From: Clostridia bacterium
GTDB lineage: Bacteria; Bacillota; Clostridia; Oscillospirales; UBA644
Direction: 5' to 3'
DNA: 45,079 bases
Assembly (NCBI GenBank): GCA_017934975.1
Contig: JAGBIM010000027.1
Location: forward strand, 235,572-280,650
The notes under the pieces were generated by a model. That model was not told where the DNA came from. It saw nothing but the letters and a program-made list of their open reading frames with translations, and made no database searches. How positions within the stretch are numbered: position 1 is the first letter of the stretch; each line of letters opens with the position of its first letter. This document shows positions 30,828 through 39,000 of the stretch, one piece after another. The position numbers and the translations under genes are program-made.

Positions 30828-32174
30828 TTATTCTTCGTCGTCTTCCGATCCCGTCATGCGGATTCGGCTTCCGATGGTACGGGCGGGAATTCGCTTTTTC
30901 TTGCGCGGCTTGTTCAGGAAGAAGAGGAGTAGTGCGTAGGCAGTCACCAACGCCACCAGCGTCCCCAGAATTCCCCAAAGCCAGGGATTGGAAAAGAAGG
31001 CCGCAACCTTGGAGGAGTACAGGGCAAAATAGTCCATTTCCACGCTGTTCTGTGCTTTCAGTTCCACGGTTCCGTATTCTTTTCCTCCGCAAAAGACCGT
31101 TACCGTGCCCAATACGGCGCCTTTCTCTACGGGTGCTTCCAGTTCCTCGGGGATCTGCAGTTTCGTCACGATGGTGTCTTCTCCGTAGATCTTCGGCACT
31201 AACGCGGTCAATTCTTCCGCCGTGGTCAAGACCACGAAATCCGCCTCTTTTCCGTAACGGATTTTCACCTCCGCTACGGCCTTGCCTTTCGAGAGAAGGG
31301 GTTTTTTGACGTAGCGGTTTTGAGAGTATTTCAGCAAAACGCCCGCGTCCTTGTATAGCGATGTCAACCCTTCGTTGGTGATGGCCAGTGAGATGATTTT
31401 GCGGTCGGAATCCTTCCGATACGTGGCAATGGAGGAATTGGAGGAGCTTTCGGAATAGATAAACAATCCTTTTGCGTTGGCGTTGTAATAGGTACTGACC
31501 TTCTCAATCAGCATATTGCGGGTCAGAACGTCCCGCTTTTTGCCGTTTACCGAAACCGTATAGGTGCGTTCTGCGGCAGGCTCTGCAATTTCGGGATGCT
31601 TCATGGCTTCACTGATGATTTTAGCGCAGTCTCCCAGCGTGGTGATCTGTCGCGTATTTCGTACGTATTTCCCCGTTACATTGGTAAAGCGCGTTTCCGT
31701 GGCGCCCAGTTCTTTGGCGCGGGTGTTCATTTTCTTTACGAATTCGGGCAGAGATCCTGCCAGGGTCGTTGCCGCCGTCACCGACGCTTCCATGGAGTTT
31801 CCTACGGTAATGCAGACGATCAGATCCTTCCAGGAAACCCGATCCCCCGCCTTCAGCGCCACGTTGGAGATCTGCGGCGTGTTGACCAGCATTTCTTCCG
31901 TCACGGTTACTTCTTCGTTTAAGTCCCGTCCGCTTTCCACGATCAGAAGACAGGTCATGACGCGAGGCAGAAATCCGCAATAAACGGGAACGGTCTCGTT
32001 CTTTCCGTATAAAATTTCTCCGTCGTCGTCCGCGTTAAAAATCACGGCAAATTCCGCGTTGATGTCAGGGGCTTCCTCGACGGGGGCGTCTTCCGCATGG
32101 ATCGGCAATCCTGCGCAGAGCAGAATTCCTGCCAGAAGCAGAAGGAAAAGGCGGCGTTTCAGTCTTCGTTTCAT
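30828..32174 (-). CDS. Inactive-looking D-alanyl-D-alanine carboxypeptidase homologue (S11/DacF-type)
   Basis: A 448-residue membrane protein with a signal sequence (about 1-27), a PBP5/DacF-like domain, a PBP5-C-terminal-like beta domain (about 290-390), a C-terminal helix (about 398-424) and a basic tail. The overall match to S11 peptidases is good (VEEAPDINAEFAVIFNADD..., MTCLLIVESG). However, all three catalytic motifs are missing: SxxK reads FLPR (68-71), SxN reads VGN (124-126) and KTG reads FIY (238-240). It cannot cleave peptidoglycan by the known mechanism and is probably a non-enzymatic wall-binding or regulatory protein. GGAG precedes the ATG at 32174. A -10-like TATAAT is seen at 32219-32224 (minus) with only a weak -35. 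Confidence 0.82.
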   Translation of the reverse strand: MKRRLKRRLFLLLLAGILLCAGLPIHAEDAPVEEAPDINAEFAVIFNADDDGEILYGKNETVPVYCGFLPRVMTCLLIVESGRDLNEEVTVTEEMLVNTPQISNVALKAGDRVSWKDLIVCITVGNSMEASVTAATTLAGSLPEFVKKMNTRAKELGATETRFTNVTGKYVRNTRQITTLGDCAKIISEAMKHPEIAEPAAERTYTVSVNGKKRDVLTRNMLIEKVSTYYNANAKGLFIYSESSSNSSIATYRKDSDRKIISLAITNEGLTSLYKDAGVLLKYSQNRYVKKPLLSKGKAVAEVKIRYGKEADFVVLTTAEELTALVPKIYGEDTIVTKLQIPEELEAPVEKGAVLGTVTVFCGGKEYGTVELKAQNSVEMDYFALYSSKVAAFFSNPWLWGILGTLVALVTAYALLLFFLNKPRKKKRIPARTIGSRIRMTGSEDDEE

Positions 32175-32296
32175 GAATCGGTTCTCCGTTTTCGTGCATG
32201 GAATGTGTGTGTACTTCTATTATAACATATCCGATCCCGAATGAAAAGGGAAAAGAATGAAAAAATTGTAACATTTTCAGTTTTAAAGAGGTTTTT

Positions 32297-32995
32297 ATGG
32301 ATTACGACGTGCTTGCCCGGGAATACGATCGCTTTAACGCAGGATTTGATTACGCCGAATATCTGGCCAGAATTCTGCCCCATCTGCGGGATCTTCCCGA
32401 AAATCCCCTTGCTCTGGATTGCGGATGCGGAACGGGCACCTTGATGCTGGCGTTGTCTCGCAAAGGATTTGACTGCAGTGGCGTGGATCTTTCTCCCGAA
32501 ATGCTGGACGTGGCCAGAGAAAAACTGTCTGCGGAAGGCATCGAGCCCCATCTGATGTGTCAGTCGCTTTCCGAGCTGGATCTTTACGGGGCCTATCACG
32601 CGGTTTTTTCTTCCATGGACACGGTGAACCATTTGCTGGATAAGCGGGAATTAAAACGCTTTTTCTACGGGTTGTATAATTTCGTGGAACCGGGGGGCTA
32701 TTTCGTTTTTGATCTGAAGGAAAAGCCCCTTTTTGCGCCCGCCTGCCAGACCGACGAGGACGGAGCGGATCTTCTGGTTCTGCGCCGCACCTTCGACGGA
32801 ACCTACGCCTGCCAGAATCTTACGGTTTTCCGCGAGGAAGGGGAGTCCTATCGCCGCGTGGATGCGGAGATCTGGGAGCGCTGGTACGATCCCGCCGAGT
32901 GCCGCGGTCTTTTGAAGGACGCGGGCTTTATTCCCGTGAAAACCATGCCCTACCGCGGCAGAAAAATCATCATCGTAAGGAGACCTTTGCAATGA
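32297..32995 (+). CDS. Class I SAM-dependent methyltransferase
   Basis: A 232-residue methyltransferase with the SAM-binding loop LDCGCGTGTL near 40-49 and the acidic VDLSPEML near 62-69. The post-I segment SSMDTVNHLLD near 104-114 and the late strand GYFVFDLKE complete the Rossmann fold. Substrate unknown. It begins MDYDVLAREYDRFN, as in many clostridial small-molecule methyltransferases. The ribosome site is AGAGG. It overlaps hslO by 4 nt (ATGA), so this and the next two genes form one operon. Confidence 0.88.
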   Translation: MDYDVLAREYDRFNAGFDYAEYLARILPHLRDLPENPLALDCGCGTGTLMLALSRKGFDCSGVDLSPEMLDVAREKLSAEGIEPHLMCQSLSELDLYGAYHAVFSSMDTVNHLLDKRELKRFFYGLYNFVEPGGYFVFDLKEKPLFAPACQTDEDGADLLVLRRTFDGTYACQNLTVFREEGESYRRVDAEIWERWYDPAECRGLLKDAGFIPVKTMPYRGRKIIIVRRPLQ

Positions 32996-33705
32996 AAGAA
33001 CAGGTTTGTAAATATATGGCCCAAAACGCTCGCATTTTCTGCGTCACCCTTTCCGATGCGGTGGAGCGCTCTGCGGAGATGAACGGTCTTTCCGGGGATC
33101 AGAAGGCGCTTTTGGGAAAACTGGAAGCCTTTGCCTGCTGTATTGCCGCTCTGCAAAAGGTGGAGAAGGCTTCGGTAACCGCCCGCATTTCCTTGCCTCT
33201 CGTGGGTGTTTTTGCCGCCACGGCGGACCGAAGCGGCATCGTACGGGGCGTGTGGGAAGGCGCTTGCGACGGAAAAGAAGCCTCCCTGGAGGTCACCCTT
33301 CAACTTTTCCTACGGGGCACCTATACCGGCGTTGTGACCGGGACGGATTTCGACGATCTTACGTCGGGCTATTTTTCCCGCAGTTTGCAGATTGCCTCCG
33401 CCTGCAAGATTTTCTCCGCTGAGGAGGGGTTCGTCTGCATTGCGGCGGAAAAACTGCCCGGAGAGGATTGCGATCTGGAGGATCTCTGCCGTCGGGCAGG
33501 AGAGACCTTGCCCTTTGATGCGGTTCCCGAGGATTTCACTTTTCTGGAATCCTCCGAATTGAAGTTCGGATGCACTTGCTCCCGCGGAGCTCTGTTGCGC
33601 CTCGTGTCCGCCATGTCTCCCGAGGAGCGTGCGGAACTGGCCGAAAACGGTAAAATCGTCACCCATTGCAATTCCTGCGGCAAAAAATACACCTTTGAAG
33701 TTTAA
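32992..33705 (+). CDS. hslO: Hsp33-type redox-regulated chaperone, shorter than usual
   Basis: Hsp33 is activated by oxidative stress: four C-terminal Cys release zinc, form disulfides and expose a binding surface. Here the Cys are found as FGCTCSR and HCNSCGKKY, the CxC/CxxC arrangement of the family, separated by about 29 residues. The product is only 237 residues against the usual 280-300, and the substrate-binding core near 75-150 is poorly conserved. The ATG at 32992 has AAGGAG upstream; the long upstream frame is a shadow of the methyltransferase gene. It probably still senses redox, but chaperone activity should be tested. Confidence 0.8.
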   Translation: MKEQVCKYMAQNARIFCVTLSDAVERSAEMNGLSGDQKALLGKLEAFACCIAALQKVEKASVTARISLPLVGVFAATADRSGIVRGVWEGACDGKEASLEVTLQLFLRGTYTGVVTGTDFDDLTSGYFSRSLQIASACKIFSAEEGFVCIAAEKLPGEDCDLEDLCRRAGETLPFDAVPEDFTFLESSELKFGCTCSRGALLRLVSAMSPEERAELAENGKIVTHCNSCGKKYTFEV

Positions 33706-33720
33706 AAAAGGAGAATGATT

Positions 33721-35424
33721 ATGTTACGTTTGATTCCTTCCGTCAAGGTTTTGACGGAAAAAGAAGGCTTTTTGAAGAAAAACACCTTGAAAGTACCATC
33801 GGTTTTGCCCGATTCCCGCCTTGCGTCTCTTATGGCAAAATTGCCCTGCTCCGAGGATGGGGCAGAGGTCTCCGTAACGCGGAAGGGAAACGAAGGGGAA
33901 GGGTATACTCTGGACATCACCGCCGATGCGGTCCTGGTTTGTGCCGACAGCGCAGCAGGTGCCTTCTATGCCCTGCAGACCCTGCGGCAGATTTTTGCCA
34001 ACGGGGATCCGATTCCCTGCCTGCATATCGAGGATAAGCCCGACTTTGCCTATCGTGGATTTTATCACGATGTGACCCGCGGCAAAATTCCCACGGTACA
34101 AACGCTGAAAGAATTGATCGACAATATGGCGTATTACAAGCTCAATTCGCTTCAACTGTACGTGGAGCACGTGTTTGAGTTTGAAGAAACCAAGGATATT
34201 CAGCCCAAAACGGGGTATCTGACGGGGGCGGAGCTGGAAGAGCTGGACGCATACTGTAAGGAGAATTTTATCGAATTTATCCCCTCTCTTGCCACCTTCG
34301 GGCATATGTATGATATTCTGGAGCAGCCGCAATATCGCCATTTGCGCGTTCTGGAAGGGTACGAGCCCTCCCGCAATTTCTGGTTCGAACGGATGCAGCA
34401 CCACACCATCGATCCTCTGCAGGAGGAAAGTCTGGATTTGGTGCAGAGCCTCATTTCCCGTTATTCCAAGCATTTCACCTCCGACTTTTTCAACATCTGC
34501 GGGGACGAGACCTTCGACCTGAAAAATCACCCCAAGGCCGACGGAAACAGTGGTCAGCTTTATATAGACTTTATCGGAAAAATTATCGAACACGTCAAGA
34601 GTAAGGGCAAAAAGGTCATGATGTGGACGGATATTCTGCTCAAGCATCCCGAAATCATCGACCAACTTCCCGAGGATACCATCTTCCTCAACTGGTATTA
34701 TCACGAGAATCCCCCCGAGGCAAATACCAAGAAGTTCGCCGACGTGGGACGCCCCCAGATTGTCTGTCCCGGCACCACTTCCTGGAGCCGTTTGTGCGAA
34801 AACGTGGGCGTTGCGGAGAAAAATATCTGCAATTTTGCGGAACAGGGCGCCAAATACGGTGCTATCGGCGTTCTGAACACCAACTGGGGCGACTGGGGCA
34901 ACCCCTGCAGTCTGGAACTGGGCCTTTACGGCATGGTTCTCGGCGCGGAAAAATCCTGGACCGTAGCCACCGCCGCCGACGAGGAATTCCATAAAGCTGC
35001 AGACCTGCTTCTCTACGGACACGAAGGTGCTTTCGATATTCTGGCCAAGATCAGCGCCGCCCACGATAACGTGAAGTGGAATCCCTTCGTCAAGGCCTAT
35101 TACGCCTATCGTTACGGTGACCCCATTGAAGTGAACGCCACCGAAGCAGGATGTCTTTCCACCGTCGAAGCCTGCGACGCACTCCTGCCTCTCCTGCAAG
35201 AGCCTTGGGAGAAGGACGAATTCCGCAAGGAACTGCTTTTGACCGTGCAGGGAGTCCGCATTTTGGCGGAACAGTCGGCCAAGATGCAGAAATACACCCT
35301 CGCCTCCACCTCGGACGTCAAGGCCTGGATTGCCGAATACGCCGCCCAATGGCGGAAAAAGAACAAGGAAAGCGAACTTCGCAACATCGTGGATCTGTTT
35401 ACCTACCTTGCCGAAAACGAATAA
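33721..35424 (+). CDS. Glycoside hydrolase family 20 protein, beta-N-acetylhexosaminidase type
   Basis: A 567-residue intracellular enzyme (no signal peptide). A GH20b-type N-terminal domain (about 1-105) is followed by the catalytic barrel beginning YRGFYHDVTRGKIPTVQTL. The catalytic pair D262-E263 lies in NICGDETFDL, where the Glu is the acid and the Asp assists the substrate acetamido group. HLGP-like features are absent; NWYYHENPP and WSRLCENV line the pocket. Family members remove terminal GlcNAc or GalNAc. The start is ATG 33721, which has GGAG seven bases upstream; ATG 33715 is too close to it. It probably cleaves imported oligosaccharides. Confidence 0.88.
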   Translation: MLRLIPSVKVLTEKEGFLKKNTLKVPSVLPDSRLASLMAKLPCSEDGAEVSVTRKGNEGEGYTLDITADAVLVCADSAAGAFYALQTLRQIFANGDPIPCLHIEDKPDFAYRGFYHDVTRGKIPTVQTLKELIDNMAYYKLNSLQLYVEHVFEFEETKDIQPKTGYLTGAELEELDAYCKENFIEFIPSLATFGHMYDILEQPQYRHLRVLEGYEPSRNFWFERMQHHTIDPLQEESLDLVQSLISRYSKHFTSDFFNICGDETFDLKNHPKADGNSGQLYIDFIGKIIEHVKSKGKKVMMWTDILLKHPEIIDQLPEDTIFLNWYYHENPPEANTKKFADVGRPQIVCPGTTSWSRLCENVGVAEKNICNFAEQGAKYGAIGVLNTNWGDWGNPCSLELGLYGMVLGAEKSWTVATAADEEFHKAADLLLYGHEGAFDILAKISAAHDNVKWNPFVKAYYAYRYGDPIEVNATEAGCLSTVEACDALLPLLQEPWEKDEFRKELLLTVQGVRILAEQSAKMQKYTLASTSDVKAWIAEYAAQWRKKNKESELRNIVDLFTYLAENE

Positions 35425-35430
35425 AACCAC

Positions 35431-35466
35431 AAAAACGCCCCTCGGATTGCTCCGAGGGGCGTTTTG
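35431..35466 (+). terminator. Terminator after the GH20 gene, repeat hairpin copy 2
   Basis: Stem AAAACGCCCCTCGGA with loop TTGC and matching arm TCCGAGGGGCGTTTT. The core (CCCCTCGGA, TTGC, TCCGAGGGG, 22 nt at 35438-35459) is identical to the hairpins at 13920-13941 and 43689-43710. Confidence 0.92.
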
Positions 35467-35476
35467 CCGAAGTTGA

Positions 35477-35508
35477 AATTCCTCCCGTTTTGCGGGAGGA
35501 ATTTTTTG
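35477..35508. terminator. Second, bidirectional terminator between GH20 and the SipW operon
   Basis: Stem AAATTCCTCCCG/CGGGAGGAATTT with loop TTTTG and six T on the plus strand. On the minus strand the T-run is weaker, but it lies directly at the 3' end of the SipW operon and is the only candidate there. Confidence 0.85.
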
Positions 35509-35509
35509 T

Positions 35510-36064
35510 TTAGTTTGGGAAAAGTTCTCCGTTGACGGGAGTGATCCCCCAAGCGCTTTCTACGGCACTTGTGGGATTCGCTTGCAGGGCAGAGGCGATG
35601 ATCTGTAGATTTAATCGTGCTCCGTCGGGAGCCGAAAGCACCGTTGCGGTTTCGATCAGTGTTTCGGTCAGTTGATCGGGGGCGACGGAACTGCAGTAAT
35701 ACCAGAATCCGTCAGCGCCCTTGCTCCATCCGTTTGCGGCCCACGTCACGGTGTAATCCACCCCTTCTGTGGGTGCTGTAGAGAGAATTTGTCCGCCTTC
35801 GGTCTGGAAAGTTGCCACGACGGCAACGCGGACGTAAGCATCTACGTTCCCCGTGTTTCGGACTTTTACGTTGCTTTTGATTCCGTTTTCAAAATTCTCT
35901 TCTACGGAACAGGTGACTGCTGCGGGGATGAATCGGTTCGTGAGGGTGCCTGTTTTTGAAATCAAATAGGCAAAAACTCCTCCTGCGACACAAAAAGCAA
36001 GGCAAAGGAATACGCCGATTACCGCAGTGATCTTGATGCGTTGCTTTTTTCTTATGTAATTCAC
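35510..36064 (-). CDS. SipW-dependent secreted protein, TasA/camelysin-like (cargo 4)
   Basis: A 184-residue protein. It has a basic start, one hydrophobic segment (about 12-34) ending GGVFAYLISKTGTLTNRF. The A-Y-L-x(6)-N-x-F pattern is shared by SipW-processed proteins. The mature part is a jelly-roll-like beta domain with the camelysin-style segment NTGNVDAYVRVAV. It is the last gene of the 8-kb operon. GTG start at 36064 with GGAGG eight bases upstream. It may form the matrix or cap, as TasA and TapA do in B. subtilis. Confidence 0.8.
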   Translation of the reverse strand: MNYIRKKQRIKITAVIGVFLCLAFCVAGGVFAYLISKTGTLTNRFIPAAVTCSVEENFENGIKSNVKVRNTGNVDAYVRVAVVATFQTEGGQILSTAPTEGVDYTVTWAANGWSKGADGFWYYCSSVAPDQLTETLIETATVLSAPDGARLNLQIIASALQANPTSAVESAWGITPVNGELFPN

Positions 36065-36094
36065 GTCCTTTGCCTCCTTTCTGAATTCTATAAA

Positions 36095-39000
36095 TCAGAA
36101 CAGATTGTCACGGGTATCGTTTCCGTCCAGCCATTTTCCGTTTTTCCGACTGTTGTCGAAGATCAGCTCGTTGCTTCCGCCGTTGTATTCCAGCGTGATT
36201 TGGCGTTGTGCGGTTTCGTTTTCATAGCGCCAGGACCAATCGGTCAGCTCGGTTATCGTATAGTCTCCCGTGGGGAGCTTCGTTACGGTGACCGATCCGT
36301 TCCCAATCACGGTTACGGTGAGGTCGACGGATGCAGTATCGGTGCCTTCTTTTCCTTGAATTCGGAAGAGAAAGACCTGATCTTTGTCAGCAGTGGCCGT
36401 GGATCTTGTCGTGATAGTCAGATTGGTTTCCAGAGCGGAGAATTTTGCGTAATAGGTGGTTGCTGTCCATACGTTGCCCGTTTTTTGCGGAATCAATCGG
36501 TTGGTTTCGGTATGGATCCAGTCTGAGGGGACAGCTTGCGTGCAGGACTCGTCCCGATACCATCCGAGGAATATGAATCCGGCGTTGACATAGGGGGCGG
36601 ATCCGTTGGTCTTTCCGCTGATGGCGGAGAGGTTCTCGGAAGACTGCGAAAGGGATCCGCAGCCTGTGGGTCCGACGATCTGATATTTCAATGCTACGGT
36701 CTTTTCCTTATACAGGAATTCGATCACGTTGTGTCCTTCGTCGGTGGATACGGTGTGAGTTTTTGCTCCGTCGCTGACCAGTTCGTAACCGATTCCTTCC
36801 AGATTTTGCGCGTATTCCACGATCTGTTCGCCGAAGAGTCCCGATGCGGTTTTGTGGGGCACCAGATCCTCTTTCGTGCTGCTGTCTACGTACCGTACGG
36901 TGTAAGGATAGGTCTGGCGGTTATAATAGAGCTCAATCAATGCACCGTCTGCATTCAGTACGGTGGATACGGAATCTTCTTCCGAGGGGGAGGGGGTACC
37001 GTTGACGACGGTTTTGGTCGGATCGTAGACGAAGCCCGAAAGATTCAGTGCGTTTACGGTATATTCCTGCCCGATGACGCCCGTGGTTTCTTCGGAGCGG
37101 TATTCCCGATAGGTGTCTCCCGATATGTTCTGAATGTAATGCACGACCCGATAATAGGCGTGTTCTGCGTCGGAATTGTAATAAAACGTGATGACGTTCG
37201 CGTCAAAAATCCCGTCGTTGTCTGCATCGGTGACGTCGGCAGACAAAACGAGGCGTTTTTGGTATGCGTCGGGCATCATCTTGTCAAATCGCTTGAACGT
37301 TTCGGTTACCACCGAAAGGCCGTTGTCTTCAACGATTTTGTCCTCGCAGAGGGGTTCTCCCGTTTCCGAATTTACGTATCGCACCTTGTAGGGCATACAA
37401 TCGACGAATTTATAATAAAAGATAAATTCATGATCACCGTTTACGCTCATGGTGACGGTGTGGCTGTTGGTCAGGGGGTAATAGCCTTTTTGATAGTTTG
37501 CGTAGAGTTTGTCGCCCGCCTTTGCGTCAAAGGTCTTGTTTTGGCCCGCAATGGCGCTTCCGAAGGTGGGGTCGGCAATATCTGTTTCCGTATTTTCGAT
37601 GCGATAATAGATACTGTAATTGACCGGAACGTGGGAGCTCCACTTTGCGTAAATATCCATATCCTTCCGGATTGGAATTCCGTGGAACGCAAAGGCTTTT
37701 TCTACTTCCTCTCCGTTGACCGAATCTTTGTAGAACCAGCCTTGGAAAATATAATTTCCGTTGGTAACGTTCCCTTCGGGAACCGTGGCAAAGGCCTTGT
37801 GGTTCACCGTTTGCGTAGGCCCGATCTGCTCGGAAAGGCTGAAGTCTTTGAACACCCGTACGGTATGGGTGATCGGAGCCCATTTTGCATAAAGCATCAG
37901 ATTTCCTTCCGGCATGGTGACGTTACTCCAGTTTACCTCAGTGCCGTCGAAGCACCCGGGGGAGGTGTACCAGCCCTTGAAGGAGTAGGCGTTGGGTTCC
38001 AGATTTTCGGGATAGGGCGGAACGAAATTCTCATATTCCCGCAAAGGAGCTTCATAAGGAATTCCGTAAACCGATGCGTCGGACAGCACCGTTCCGTTGT
38101 TGTTGAATTCAAGATAGTGATCCACAACGCGATCGTAATAGAAATTGACCGTCAGGGCAGAGGCGTTTGTTGTAATCTGCCCGTTGCTTCCGAATGCGGG
38201 GTCGGAGTCTTCCCGAACGAAGCCTTTGATATCAAAGAAGTCTTCCGCCTTCGTGATGTAGTTATAATTCGCCTTTACGGTGTTGTCCAGTTTGTAATAC
38301 TTTCCGTTGTGTTCCTCGTCGTAGGGATTGCCCGGAAGAACCTGCAAATAGTAGTTCATCGTAAAGGTTTTATAGTCAGCGGTGCTCAACGTCAGGGTGA
38401 AATCGTCCGGGGGCATTTGAGCAATATAGACCAATACTGCGTTATAATAAGAAGAATTCGTGGGGCTCCAGCGTTGCCCGCTGTTATACAACGTCCCGTT
38501 ATCGTCCTTTACCGGCCAGAGGTGCTTCAGGGATTGTCCGTATTTCGCGTAAACGGTCTTGACGGTATTGGTTCTGCTTGCATTGTTGCAGGTGCTGTCA
38601 TGGACGTGATTCTCGTCAATGGGGCAGGTCAGACGAAGACAGTCGTTTTCGTGCGTATGCGCCTGCATTCCGCAGGAGTATTCGTAGCAAGCGTCGGTGT
38701 GGACGTGCAGAACGTCCCGATAGCAGGCGTCGGTATGGGTATGGGGATCCTTGTTGCAGGTACAGTCCGTGCCGTGAATATGGGCAGTTTGTCCGCAGAT
38801 CGGGTCTACGATATCCCCCGAGGAGGCACCCCATCCGTTATAGCGGTACCAGCGGCCTGCGATGTGAATATAATACCTTCCGCTTCGGTAAATCTGACCG
38901 TCCTGGGGATTGGAGGGAGCGTTGTTCAGAGAGGACTGGACGCTTCCCACGTATCGCCAGCAGCTTACGGTATGGGTGTGCTCCGATTTGGTACAATCGC

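Noticed and set aside
33724..35430. A 568-residue open frame antisense to the GH20 gene
   Set aside because: Shadow frame of a gene with clear catalytic motifs.
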